DNA from: Nitrospira sp.
GTDB lineage: Bacteria; Nitrospirota; Nitrospiria; Nitrospirales; Nitrospiraceae
Assembly (NCBI GenBank): GCA_024760545.1
Contig: CP060501.1
Location: 1,587,501-1,651,500, forward strand
Direction of reading: 5' to 3'
DNA length: 64,000 nucleotides
Numbering within the stretch: position 1 is the first letter of the stretch; each line of letters begins with the position of its first letter. This document shows positions 45,382-56,409 of the stretch, piece by piece. The translations under genes and the position numbers were made by a program. Below the pieces are notes generated by a model, which was not told where the DNA came from, searched no databases, and saw only the letters and a list, made by a program, of their open reading frames with translations.

Positions 45382-46269
45382 TTATGGCTTGATGTCCCAG
45401 TGAATCGACATGCCCGCATGCGCGAAGATCGTATCGATGTTGGATGAATAGCGATTCACAACAAGAGTCCCTTGCGATATAAGATCATCGCCAAAGGCTT
45501 GGCCAGAGTTCCCGTACCGATCCGAGGTCAGCCCGGTGTGATGGGCATGGATATACTTCGCCTCCACAAACACGGCCACGTACTTGAAGAGATGCGCCTT
45601 GATTCCGCCTACACCCATAAACCCAACCGTCGTATCCCGTTCTTCGGTGATGGCGCGGAAAAAACCCGTCGCCCGTTGTCCACCTGGCTTCATCGCCATC
45701 TGATGCGCGCCCACGCCGATCCCGACGTACGGAAACCACCGCCCGTTGGGATAGGCCTCGGAAATCGCCAGGGGGTAGCGAATCAGGAAATTGGGGCCGA
45801 CGTAGATGCCATTAACTTCAGTCGTGGTACCCCGATTGGCGATACCATCCTGTTGAAAATTCCCCGTGGGGTCATTGTTATAAAAGTCCTTACAGCAGGC
45901 CACATCCGCATACCACAGCATGCCGGCGATTTCGAAGCCGAGATCGAACCCCGCCAACTTGTTTCTGGTGGGAAACCAGATCCCCGCGTTACCCCCGAAT
46001 GAGTGTTTCGTCTGATAGTCGACATCCTTGACCACCGTCGGCTGGGTCCCATCCGTAAACGTGGCGTCCGCACTGCGCGGAATTGCGACGCCCGCGAAAA
46101 AAGACAGATAGGGCTCGATCGTCCCGGAGGACATGGTCGGGGGAGCGGCACTCATCGATATCGCATAGGGATCGGCGATCCGTTGGCTGGAGGGATCCTC
46201 CGCCCTGGTAAGATCCGCAGAGCCGAAAACAGAGAGGAGACAAATTATCGCCGAAATTCTCGCTTTCAT
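45382..46269 (-). CDS. Outer-membrane barrel paralogue 1 of a tandem triplet
   Basis: 295 residues, signal peptide about 1-23 (ICLLSVFGSADLTRA), AGGAGGACG before ATG. An eight-strand-type beta-barrel: PYLSFFAGVAIPRS, HSFGGNAGIWFPTRNKLAGFDLGFEIAG, GPNFLIRYPLAISEAYPN, PYVGIGVGAHQM and VFVEAKYIHAHHTG, ending HAGMSIHWDIKP. An adjacent Cys pair (ACCKDF) in an extracellular-type loop is shared by all three copies. OmpA-like ligand or scaffold porin; function unknown. Copies 2 and 3 lie immediately upstream on the minus strand. Confidence 0.85.
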   Translation of the reverse strand: MKARISAIICLLSVFGSADLTRAEDPSSQRIADPYAISMSAAPPTMSSGTIEPYLSFFAGVAIPRSADATFTDGTQPTVVKDVDYQTKHSFGGNAGIWFPTRNKLAGFDLGFEIAGMLWYADVACCKDFYNNDPTGNFQQDGIANRGTTTEVNGIYVGPNFLIRYPLAISEAYPNGRWFPYVGIGVGAHQMAMKPGGQRATGFFRAITEERDTTVGFMGVGGIKAHLFKYVAVFVEAKYIHAHHTGLTSDRYGNSGQAFGDDLISQGTLVVNRYSSNIDTIFAHAGMSIHWDIKP

Positions 46270-46407
46270 TCATCGTCCTCCTACAGTAAAGCAACCATGT
46301 TCTGCAACGAATGTGGGTTGCACACTCTGAGTTCCGTCAGTCGATCGTTGAGGGTCAATGCGGTGAGGCGAGTGTGTCTTCATGCGACTCGACTCGACCC
46401 CCCGACC

Positions 46408-47295
46408 CTACGGCTTGACGTCAAAGTGAATCGACAAGCCCGCATGCACCAGGACCGTTTGGATCGTGGATGAATAGGGATTCACAATTGGACCAGGGCA
46501 ATCTGACCCGGTACCAAAACATAGACTGCCAGAGCCCGAATTCCCGAACCGATCCGACGACAGCCCGTTGTGATGGGCATAGAGATACTTCGCTTCCGCA
46601 AACGCCGCCACGTACTTGAAGAGATGCACTTTGATGCCGCCCAAGCCCTGAAACCCGATCGTCGTATCCCGTTGGGTAATGTCGAAGCCGAAAAGGGACC
46701 CCCCCCGGAATCCACCATTCCTCATCCCCATCTGATGCGCGCCCACGCCGACCCCGACGTACGGATGCCACCGCCCGTTGGGATAAGCTTCGGAAATCGC
46801 CATGGGGTAGCGAATCAGGAAATTGGGGCCAACATAGACGCCATTGCCTTCAGTCGTGGTGCCTTGATTGGCGAGCCCTTGACTATTCTGACTCCCCGTG
46901 GGGTCATTGTTAAAAAAGTCCCGACAGCAGCGCACGTCCGGATACCACACATAGCCGGTGATTTCGAAGCCGAGATCGAATCCTGCCAACTTGTTTCTGG
47001 TGGGAAACCAGATCCCCGCGCTGCCCCCCCATGAGTGTGACATCCCATAGTCGACATTCGGGATTACCGTCGGCTGAGTCCCATCCTGAAACGTGGCATC
47101 CTGACTGAATGGAAGTGCCACGCCCGCCATCATGGAAAAATAGAGCTCTGGCGTCCCGGAGGACATGGCTGGGGGATCAGGCGAGATCGCATAGGGATCG
47201 GCGACCCGTTGGCTGTACGGATCTTCCGCCCGGGTGAGATCCGCAGAGCCGAGGACACAGAGAAGGCAAACGATCGCCGAAATTCTCGTTTTCAT
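46408..47295 (-). CDS. Outer-membrane barrel paralogue 2
   Basis: 295 residues, same plan and ribosome site as copy 1. Distinctive points: CCRDFF loop, FSQDATFQDGTQPTVIPN early loop, a glycine-rich GGFRGGSLFGFD loop, and late Cys pair in SLCFGTGSDCPGP that copies 1 and 3 lack. It ends VHAGLSIHFDVKP. The 5' flank is repeated upstream of copy 3. Barrel function unknown; the late Cys suggest a loop disulfide. Confidence 0.85.
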   Translation of the reverse strand: MKTRISAIVCLLCVLGSADLTRAEDPYSQRVADPYAISPDPPAMSSGTPELYFSMMAGVALPFSQDATFQDGTQPTVIPNVDYGMSHSWGGSAGIWFPTRNKLAGFDLGFEITGYVWYPDVRCCRDFFNNDPTGSQNSQGLANQGTTTEGNGVYVGPNFLIRYPMAISEAYPNGRWHPYVGVGVGAHQMGMRNGGFRGGSLFGFDITQRDTTIGFQGLGGIKVHLFKYVAAFAEAKYLYAHHNGLSSDRFGNSGSGSLCFGTGSDCPGPIVNPYSSTIQTVLVHAGLSIHFDVKP

Positions 47296-47962
47296 TCATC
47301 GTCCTCCAAAGATAAAGCAACCATGTTCTTCGACGAATGTGGGTCGCGCAATCTGAGATCCGTCAATCGATCGTCGTTGGTCAGTGTGGCGAGACGAGTG
47401 CGTCTGCATGCGACTCGACTCGACCCCCGCTTCGGCGGTTGCGGTGCTTGGCATGAACGTCCATCTCTCCGCCTCTCAGAGCGATCAGGAGGGGAATGCT
47501 CTTCTCGCATCGTAGGGGCGAACGGCGCCCACAGTAGCAACCCCGCGTTCAGTTTTGAAAATAGATAAAACGGATTGAAGCTATCGGTAAATCCAATAGC
47601 CCATCGGACGTGCGGACAGGGCTGTGGCGCTGGCTGAATTGACTCTGTCTCCTGCCGTCACGCACCGTCATCACACGTCGCGCTTTATCTATGGCACTGC
47701 CACACGCCAGCAAACACATCTTCGAAGGATCTGACCATCGTCATACCGACGTCACGGAGTGGAGGCAATGGACATTCCATCGAGATGACATCGACGACGT
47801 CATGACGGAGGAGGATGCCAACGGAAGAATGGACCTGAGGAACTACCGTCCCAGCGCCTGTTTGACCGCCGCGCCGATCTCAGCTAGATTCTTAATGATT
47901 TTGCCCCAGCCGCTTCCAGGGCATTCATCTTTTCGGCTGCGGTAACCCTTGCCGCCGGAGAT
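47296..47962. repeat. Duplicated segment upstream of omp copy 2, with sucD tail remnant
   Basis: Similar over its length to 48841-49492 (the segment from omp copy 3 into the true sucD 3' end), in the same order: 5' flank beginning CGTCCTCC, the CAGTAGCAACCCCGCGTTCAG block, ATCTATGGCACTGCC, GAGATGACATCGACGAC and the sucD tail. It shows that the unit duplicated was omp gene plus upstream spacer plus the end of sucD. Confidence 0.75.
47843..47962 (-). pseudogene. sucD: 3'-end remnant of sucD
   Basis: 120 nt matching 49373-49492, the last 40 codons of the intact sucD. The final [13 protein letters not shown] and stop are preserved; two compensating single-base indels shift the middle (the reference [14 protein letters not shown] reads YRSRKDECPGSG). 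Only the tail is present, so it cannot encode an enzyme. It ends next to the stop of omp copy 3, marking the duplication junction. Confidence 0.85.
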
Positions 47963-47973
47963 CCGCTACAAGC

Positions 47974-48840
47974 CTACGGTTTGACGTCAAAGTGAATCGA
48001 CAAGCCCACATGCACCACGATCGTATTGATCGAGGATGAATATTGATTCACAACTAGAGGAGCTCCCGCTGCAATGATTGCGGAATTCCCGAACCGATCC
48101 GACGTCAACCCGTCGTGATGGGCATGGATATACTTCGCTTCCGCAAACGCCGCCACGTACTTGAAGAGATGGGCCTTGACTCCTCCCACTCCCAAAAAGC
48201 CGACGGTCGTATCTCGTTGGTCGGAGATGACATTTCCATTTCCAAAAATATCAGAATTCGCTCCCCTGGATCCACCTGGCCTCATCGCCATCTGATGCAT
48301 GCCCACGCCGATCCCGACGTACGGAAACCACCGCCCGTTGGGATAGGCCTCGGAAATCGCCAGGGGGTAGCGAACTAAGAAATTGGGGCCGATGTAGAGA
48401 CCTTGGACCTCAGTGGTGGTGCCTTGAAATTGTCCGCCTGAATCAGTTTTCCCATTAAAATTTTCCTGACAGCAGCCCGCGTCCGCTTGCCAAAGAAAGC
48501 CGGCGAGTTCCATGCCGAGATCGAATCCCGCCAACTTGTTTCTGGTTGGAAACCAGACCCCCAGGTTGCCTCCGACCGAGAAATTCTGTCTATAGTCGAC
48601 ATCCTTAACCACCGTGGGCTGGGTCCCGTCCGTAAACGTGGCGTCCGCACTAGAAGTATGCGCATAGCCCGTCAGAAAGGAAATATAGAACTCGGGCGTC
48701 CCGGAGGACATGGTGGGGGGATCAGGCGAGAGGGCATAGGGGTCGGCGACCCGTTGGCTGTACGGATCTTCCGCCCGGGTGAGATCCGCAGAGCCGAAGA
48801 CACAGAGGAGACACATCATCGCCGAAATTCTCGCTTTCAT
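47974..48840 (-). CDS. Outer-membrane barrel paralogue 3
   Basis: 288 residues. Signal peptide and barrel as in the other two; ACLP replaced by YALSPDPP leader, YISFLTGYAHTSS first strand, GCCQENF Cys pair, HVGLSIHFDVKP end. It is the copy nearest to sucD, and the only one whose upstream region is continuous with an intact gene, so it may be the ancestral position. Ribosome site GGGAGGACG before ATG. Confidence 0.85.
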   Translation of the reverse strand: MKARISAMMCLLCVFGSADLTRAEDPYSQRVADPYALSPDPPTMSSGTPEFYISFLTGYAHTSSADATFTDGTQPTVVKDVDYRQNFSVGGNLGVWFPTRNKLAGFDLGMELAGFLWQADAGCCQENFNGKTDSGGQFQGTTTEVQGLYIGPNFLVRYPLAISEAYPNGRWFPYVGIGVGMHQMAMRPGGSRGANSDIFGNGNVISDQRDTTVGFLGVGGVKAHLFKYVAAFAEAKYIHAHHDGLTSDRFGNSAIIAAGAPLVVNQYSSSINTIVVHVGLSIHFDVKP

Positions 48841-49492
48841 TCAGCGTCCTCCCACGGTAATGCAACCATGTTCTTCGACGAATTTGGGTCGCGCAATCTG
48901 AGATCCATCAGCCGATCGTCGTTGGTCAGTGCGGCAAGACGAGTGCGTCTGCGTACGACTCGACTCCCGCTTCGGCGGTTGCGGTGCTTGGCATGAACCT
49001 CCATCGATCCGCCTCCCAGAGCGATCAGGAGAGGATACTCTTCTCGCATCGTAGAGGCGAACGGCGCCCACAGTAGCAACCCCGCGTTCAGTTTTGAAAA
49101 TAGATAAAACGGATTGGAGCTATCGGTAAATCCAATATCCCATCGGACAGGGATATGGTGCTGGAGGAATCGACTCTGTCTAAAGTCTGTACTCACCCTC
49201 ATCACACGTCGCGTCTATCTATGGCACTGCCGTACACCAGCACACAACCCATTGGAAGACATGACCGTCGTCACACGCGCTTCACTGCGCAGAGGCGCTG
49301 GACACCCCATCGAGATGACATCGACGACGTTGTGACAGAGGAGGATGCCAACGGAAGAATGTACCTGGAAAACTACCGTCCCAATGCTTGTTTGACCGCT
49401 GCACCGATCTCAGCTGGGTTCTTGACGACTTTAACCCCAGCCGCTTCCAGGGTTTTCATCTTTTCAGCTGCGGTCCCCTTGCCGCCGGAGAT
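48841..49492. repeat. Reference copy of the duplicated segment
   Basis: Runs from the start of omp copy 3 into the 3' end of sucD (49373-49492). The spacer 48841-49372 (532 bp) has no gene; 47296-47842 is its 547-bp counterpart, so they differ by small indels. A shorter partial copy, about 140 bp, lies at 46270-46407 before omp copy 1. Confidence 0.75.
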
Positions 49493-50245
49493 AATGGCAC
49501 CGGCGTGGCCCATGCGACGTCCAGGAGGCGCCGTGATACCGGCAATGAAGCTGACCACCGGCTTCTTGACGTTTTTCTTGATAAACTCGGCGGCTTTCTC
49601 CTCGGCATCGCCGCCGATCTCTCCGATCATGACGATCGCCTGCGTCTCAGGATCTTTTTCAAATAGCGGTAAGACGTCCACAAATCCCGTCCCATTGACC
49701 GGATCGCCGCCGATACCGACACAAGTCGTTTCTCCTAATCCCAAGGTCGACAATTGATGCACGGCTTCATACGTCAAGGTGCCACTACGGGAGACCACCC
49801 CCACGACGCCTTTCTTGTGAATGAAGCCCGGCATGATGCCGATCTTCGCTTCATCGACCGTGATGACGCCGGGGCAATTCGGTCCGACCAAGCGCACCTC
49901 TCGGCCTCGGAGAGCCCGCTTCACTTTCACCATATCGTTGACGGGAATACCCTCCGTGATGCAGATCACGAGTTTGATGCCGGCATCAGCCGCTTCCAAG
50001 ATTGCATCGGCGCAGAACGGCGGCGGCACAAAAATCAGCGAGGTATCGGCCTCAGTCTTCTTGACCGCATCAGCCACCGTGTTGAACACGGGAATGCCTT
50101 CTACCTCTTGCCCTGCCTTCCCCGGTGTGACACCGGCGACGACTTTGGTTCCGTAGGCCTTACACTGAGTCGCATGGAACGAGCCTTCTTTACCCGTAAT
50201 CCCCTGCACCACCACCCGCGTATTCTTGTTTACCAATATGCTCAC
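49373..50245 (-). CDS. sucD: Succinyl-CoA synthetase, alpha subunit
   Basis: 290 residues, full family length. CoA-binding Rossmann part at the N-terminus ([18 protein letters not shown], about 11-28), phospho-His in RRMGHAGAI (about 245), and [17 protein letters not shown]. In the reductive TCA direction it makes succinyl-CoA from succinate with ATP or GTP. Ends the cluster. The tail of this gene is duplicated at 47843-47962. Ribosome site weak (GAGGGAATCG, about 11 nt). Confidence 0.95.
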   Translation of the reverse strand: MSILVNKNTRVVVQGITGKEGSFHATQCKAYGTKVVAGVTPGKAGQEVEGIPVFNTVADAVKKTEADTSLIFVPPPFCADAILEAADAGIKLVICITEGIPVNDMVKVKRALRGREVRLVGPNCPGVITVDEAKIGIMPGFIHKKGVVGVVSRSGTLTYEAVHQLSTLGLGETTCVGIGGDPVNGTGFVDVLPLFEKDPETQAIVMIGEIGGDAEEKAAEFIKKNVKKPVVSFIAGITAPPGRRMGHAGAIISGGKGTAAEKMKTLEAAGVKVVKNPAEIGAAVKQALGR

Positions 50246-50357
50246 GATTCCCTCTTTTCCTGTTCTTCCTTTTCAAGAAGGTGTGCCGGGTCGGGGCTCA
50301 GACTGTGCGCATCAATCTCACCCGCCCACCCCAGTCGCGCCAAAGCGCGCACTTCTC

Positions 50358-51536
50358 TTACGCCGCCTTGCCCGTCAGCTTCACAATCTTCTGCGCCGCT
50401 TCCCACAGATCATCGGCCACATCGAGCTTGAGGCCAGATTCAGACAACAGTTTTCGACCTTCTTCCGCATTGGTCCCCTGCAGACGAACAACCAGCGGCA
50501 CCGTAATCTTCACTTCCTTGGCCGCTTCGATCACGCCATGCGCAATGCGTTCGCAGCGGACGATTCCGCCGAAGATGTTGATGAAGATGCCTTTGACGTT
50601 GGGGTCTTTCAAAAGAATGCGGAACCCGGCTGCTACAGTCTCCTTCGTTGCCCCGCCACCAACATCCAGAAAGTTCGCCGGCTCACTGCCGGCCAACTTG
50701 ATCACGTCCATCGTCGCCATGGCGAGGCCTGCGCCGTTGACCATGCAGCCGATATTTCCGTCCAGCTTTACATAATTCAAGTTGTTGGCTGTCGCTTCGA
50801 TCTCCAGCGGCTCCTCTTCGTTGAGATCCCGCATCTTCTGCACATCCTCGTGCTTGAAGAGGCCGTTGTCGTCGAACGAGACCTTGCCATCCAAGGCCAC
50901 CAATGTCTTTTCCTTCGTGACGATGAGCGGATTGATCTCGACCAACGCCGCGTTCTTTTCCATGAACAGGCGATAGAGATTTCCGAGCATCTTGACGAAA
51001 GGATTGATCACCGCCGGCTCGATATTCTGCAAGCCGAGTGCAAAGGCCACATTGCGGCCGTTGTACCCTTGAAAACCGACCGCCGGGTCGATCGCTTCCT
51101 TGATGATCTTTTCCGGTGTTTTCGCGGCAACCTCTTCGATCTCCATCCCGCCTTCTGTACTGGCGATGAAGGTGGGCCACCCGGTGTCGCGGTCAACGAG
51201 GATCGACAGATAGAGTTCTTTGGCAATATTGGCGCCTTCTTCCATCAAAAGGCGATGGACCTGGCGCCCCTTCGGGCCGGTCTGATGAGTCACCAGAGTC
51301 TTGCCGAGTAACTCCTTGGCGAAACCAGCCACTGCGCCCTTGTCCTTCGTAATCTTCACCCCACCGGCCTTGCCGCGGCCACCGGCATGGATTTGCGCCT
51401 TCACGACGAACACCGGTGTGTTCAGCTCGTCGGCCCAAGCCGTCGCGGCGTCGGCAGAGGTAATCTCTTTTCCACGCGGCACAGGCACTCCGAATTGCCC
51501 GAACAATGACTTCGCTTGGAACTCATGCACGTTCAT
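50358..51536 (-). CDS. sucC: Succinyl-CoA synthetase, beta subunit
   Basis: 392 residues. ATP-grasp N-terminus (NVHEFQAKSLFGQFGVPVPRG), VKAQIHAGGRGKAGGVK nucleotide loop, LVEINPLIVTKE metal site and GAGLAMATMDVIKLAG plus FLDVGGGATKE at the C-terminal half. Partner of sucD, 112 bp apart. GAGGGAGAG lies before the ATG. Operates in the CO2-fixing direction in the reductive cycle. Confidence 0.96.
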   Translation of the reverse strand: MNVHEFQAKSLFGQFGVPVPRGKEITSADAATAWADELNTPVFVVKAQIHAGGRGKAGGVKITKDKGAVAGFAKELLGKTLVTHQTGPKGRQVHRLLMEEGANIAKELYLSILVDRDTGWPTFIASTEGGMEIEEVAAKTPEKIIKEAIDPAVGFQGYNGRNVAFALGLQNIEPAVINPFVKMLGNLYRLFMEKNAALVEINPLIVTKEKTLVALDGKVSFDDNGLFKHEDVQKMRDLNEEEPLEIEATANNLNYVKLDGNIGCMVNGAGLAMATMDVIKLAGSEPANFLDVGGGATKETVAAGFRILLKDPNVKGIFINIFGGIVRCERIAHGVIEAAKEVKITVPLVVRLQGTNAEEGRKLLSESGLKLDVADDLWEAAQKIVKLTGKAA

Positions 51537-51625
51537 TCTGTTCTCTCCCTCTCAGGACGGTGACGGGGATAGGTCTCATGACGCGGGCTATCTTCACCCG
51601 CCTCCCCTGAGCGCGCTCTTCTTCC

Positions 51626-51700
51626 TTGCGCGCACCGACCGAAATCTTAGAATCTGATTGAGCGTTGCGTGCGCGGTGGGCAAGCACACGACATATCCGC
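51626..51700. repeat. Dispersed intergenic element, copy B
   Basis: Lies between sucC and frdA. Matches 34148-34238 block by block (TTGCGCGCACCGACCG, spacer, GTGCGCGGTG, AGCA, CACGAC, ATCCGC). TTGCGCGCACCG pairs with CGGTGGGCAA as an imperfect hairpin, in the transcription unit of the TCA genes, so it could affect processing or polarity. Confidence 0.5.
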
Positions 51701-51712
51701 GTCGCGGTCCTC

Positions 51713-53296
51713 TTATCCTACCTTTCGAGTATAGGCCGGCAGGATCATCGGTGAGACGACCCCGCTCACATTCCCATGTTTTGTGGCATCTTCGCGGAAC
51801 CGCTGGAGATGGTTCAATGTGAGCCTTCCCTGTTTGATCGATCCGGCACGTGAGGCGGCGGTCAGTCCAGAACGCTTTCCGAATACCATCAAGTCAAGCA
51901 GTGAATTGCCCATCAGACGATTGCGGCCGTGTAACCCGCCCGACGCCTCGCCGGCCACGAATAGGTTCTTCACGTTCGTTTCCGAATTCGTATCGATCTT
52001 GACGCCGCCGTTTTGATAATGCAGCGTCGGGTAAATCAGCACCGGATCCTTGCTGATATCGATGCCGAAACGCTCGAATTGCAGCATCATGGCCGGAAAA
52101 TGTTTTTCGACCGTTCCCGGTCCATGCTCCGCATCCAGAAGGGGGGTATCCAGCCAGACACCCACACGGCCGGACATGGTTCGGATACCACGTCCTTCTT
52201 CACACTCGCGGATAATCGACGAAGACACGACGTCACGAGTATCGAGCTCATTGACGAAGCGCTCGCCCTTCGCATTCACGAGCTGACCGCCCTCCGAACG
52301 GATGCCTTCTGTGACCAAGGCCCCGATCAGCTGTTCCGGATACACAGCGCCTGATGGGTGGTATTGGAACGTATCGACATGCGCCAGCTTGGCGCCCATG
52401 CGGTAAGACAGGCAGAGACCGTCGCCGGTCGCGCCATAGTGGTTGCTCGTCGGGAACCCCTGAATATGCAGCCGGCCAATCCCACCCGTCGCGAGAATGA
52501 CGGACTTCGCGGCAACGACGACATGTCGCTGATTGTCGAGGTCTTTGAAGATGGCGCCACTGCAAGCCCCGCTGTCATCACTGAGTAATTCGATAGCCGC
52601 TGCAAACTCGAGCAGCTGAATTTTTTGATTGATGACCTCGTCCTTGAGGACCCGCATGATTTCGAGGCCGGTGTAGTCGGAGCAGGTCAGGAGGCGAGGC
52701 TTGGAGCTACCGCCACCCTTCTTCACATGTAGGTTGCCGTCGGCTTGCCGATCAAATAGGACCCCTAATTCGAGCAGCCATTTGGCGATCGCCGGTCCGT
52801 CTTCCACCATGACCTTGAGCAGGGCATGGTCATTCTGCATGTGCCCGCCCTTCAGCGTATCGAGAAAATGGGTAACGGGGGAATCTTCCGGCGCCACAGA
52901 AATCTGCATACCGCCCTGCGCCATCACGCTATTGGAATCGCCAAGCCGCAATTTCGTGGCCAGGATTGTTTTGGATCCGGCCCCATGCGCGTGCAAGGCC
53001 GCAGCACAGCCGGCTCCACCGCCCCCGATCACAAGCACATCGGTCGTATAGTGCGGCGTGAGATCGGCATTGTTCTGGATCGGACTGTCGCCCTCGAGCA
53101 ATGTTGCCAGCTCAACGACGGTCTTGTCCCCTTCGTTGGGACCGAAGCGAATCGGCCGATAGGCGCTTGCGCGGTAATCCGGATGATATTTATGGATCAG
53201 CTGGTCGCGGTCTTCGGAAGAAAACTTCGGGATGGTCTGTTGACGGCGGGCATCCCGCGTCTTGTGCACGATCTGTTGGAGTGCGTGAATGTCCAT
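51713..53296 (-). CDS. frdA: Fumarate reductase / succinate dehydrogenase flavoprotein, noncovalent-FAD type
   Basis: 527 residues. FAD loop VLVIGGGGAGCAAALHAHG at about 88-106 and ATGGIGRLH. Catalytic region: FQYHPSG, LVTEGIRSEGG, LHYQNGGV and ASGGLHGRNRLMGNSLLD, so substrate residues are intact. The loop that carries the FAD-linking His in SdhA/FrdA (SHTVxAQGG) reads SNSVMAQGG here; Asn122 replaces His, so FAD should bind noncovalently. A long N-terminal extension (about 85 residues) precedes the FAD domain. In the reductive cycle it would make succinate from fumarate. Paired with frdB. Confidence 0.92.
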   Translation of the reverse strand: MDIHALQQIVHKTRDARRQQTIPKFSSEDRDQLIHKYHPDYRASAYRPIRFGPNEGDKTVVELATLLEGDSPIQNNADLTPHYTTDVLVIGGGGAGCAAALHAHGAGSKTILATKLRLGDSNSVMAQGGMQISVAPEDSPVTHFLDTLKGGHMQNDHALLKVMVEDGPAIAKWLLELGVLFDRQADGNLHVKKGGGSSKPRLLTCSDYTGLEIMRVLKDEVINQKIQLLEFAAAIELLSDDSGACSGAIFKDLDNQRHVVVAAKSVILATGGIGRLHIQGFPTSNHYGATGDGLCLSYRMGAKLAHVDTFQYHPSGAVYPEQLIGALVTEGIRSEGGQLVNAKGERFVNELDTRDVVSSSIIRECEEGRGIRTMSGRVGVWLDTPLLDAEHGPGTVEKHFPAMMLQFERFGIDISKDPVLIYPTLHYQNGGVKIDTNSETNVKNLFVAGEASGGLHGRNRLMGNSLLDLMVFGKRSGLTAASRAGSIKQGRLTLNHLQRFREDATKHGNVSGVVSPMILPAYTRKVG

Positions 53297-53372
53297 GTCC
53301 GGCTTTGAGGTATCAGCCTTCAGCCACCGCGTCCATCGGAGCCTGAAAGCCGACGGCTGACTGCTGCTTATG

Positions 53373-54083
53373 CTATTTCACCGTCGCACAATGATCGGCT
53401 AGTTCCTTCTCACTCATCTTGAGAATCCTGTTCCACTCGTCGCTGAAGCGGCCATCCTGAATTTCCTTGATACGGGTATCGAGTCCCACCGGCTTCTCGG
53501 TGAAATGCGCTCCCTGCGCCCGGCTCACGTACAGCGCCACAAGATTCGGCGCGATGTCTGCGATACAGACCGGCGTGCACATGCCGCACATGACGCAGTC
53601 CATGAACATCTCGGAGACACTCTTGAAGTCACCGAAGACGGCTTTCCACACCCCTTCGCGCACATCGATTTGCTGCGGACAGGCTTCCGTACAGGCATTG
53701 CAATTCCGGCAAAGCGGCGCTTCCGGGTAGAAATTGAACAAGTCTTGCTTCGGATCTTGGAGCTTCTGGATATCGTACGTGGCCTTGCGCGCCGGGAACG
53801 GCGGCATCATCGTGAAGCACATTCCATCTTGCACCGCCGTCTGGCAGGCCAGGCAGGTCCTGACTTTCGGATCGTCCTTCGTCCGATAGTAGGTCGCGCA
53901 CGCGCCGCAGAATCCACCAAGGCACCCGACACCGCGGATAACATCTTGGCCGGCATACCACATCGCCTTGATGACGGTGATCCCTTCCGGCACTTCCGCC
54001 TTCTTGCCGGCAATTTCGATCGTCACCATCCGAGGCTTCATCACCTCAGGTTGATCGATTACATTGGTGTCTTCGTGAGCCAT
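53373..54083 (-). CDS. frdB: Fumarate reductase iron-sulfur subunit with two full 4-Cys motifs
   Basis: 236 residues. [2Fe-2S] part: Cys54-x4-Cys59-x2-Cys62 and Cys77. Ferredoxin part: Cys125-x2-Cys128-x2-Cys131-x3-Cys135-Pro, then Cys163-x2-Cys166-x2-Cys169-x3-Cys173. In standard SdhB/FrdB the second motif lacks the middle Cys and binds [3Fe-4S]; here it is complete, so a second [4Fe-4S] is predicted. No membrane anchor gene (sdhC/D or frdC/D) follows, so the enzyme may be soluble and use NADH, thiols or ferredoxin instead of quinone. Confidence 0.92.
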   Translation of the reverse strand: MAHEDTNVIDQPEVMKPRMVTIEIAGKKAEVPEGITVIKAMWYAGQDVIRGVGCLGGFCGACATYYRTKDDPKVRTCLACQTAVQDGMCFTMMPPFPARKATYDIQKLQDPKQDLFNFYPEAPLCRNCNACTEACPQQIDVREGVWKAVFGDFKSVSEMFMDCVMCGMCTPVCIADIAPNLVALYVSRAQGAHFTEKPVGLDTRIKEIQDGRFSDEWNRILKMSEKELADHCATVK

Positions 54084-54156
54084 CGTTCTCTCGTAACCCG
54101 TGAGGCGTAAGAGGCAAATGCCTCCTACGCCTGACGCTGTTTAGCTGATTTAGTCT

Positions 54157-56409
<2,253 letters not shown>

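Noticed and set aside
51713-53296. FrdA as L-aspartate oxidase (NadB), which also has no FAD-linking His
   Set aside because: The partner is an iron-sulfur FrdB and the gene sits in the TCA cluster; aspartate oxidase genes stand with nadA and nadC.
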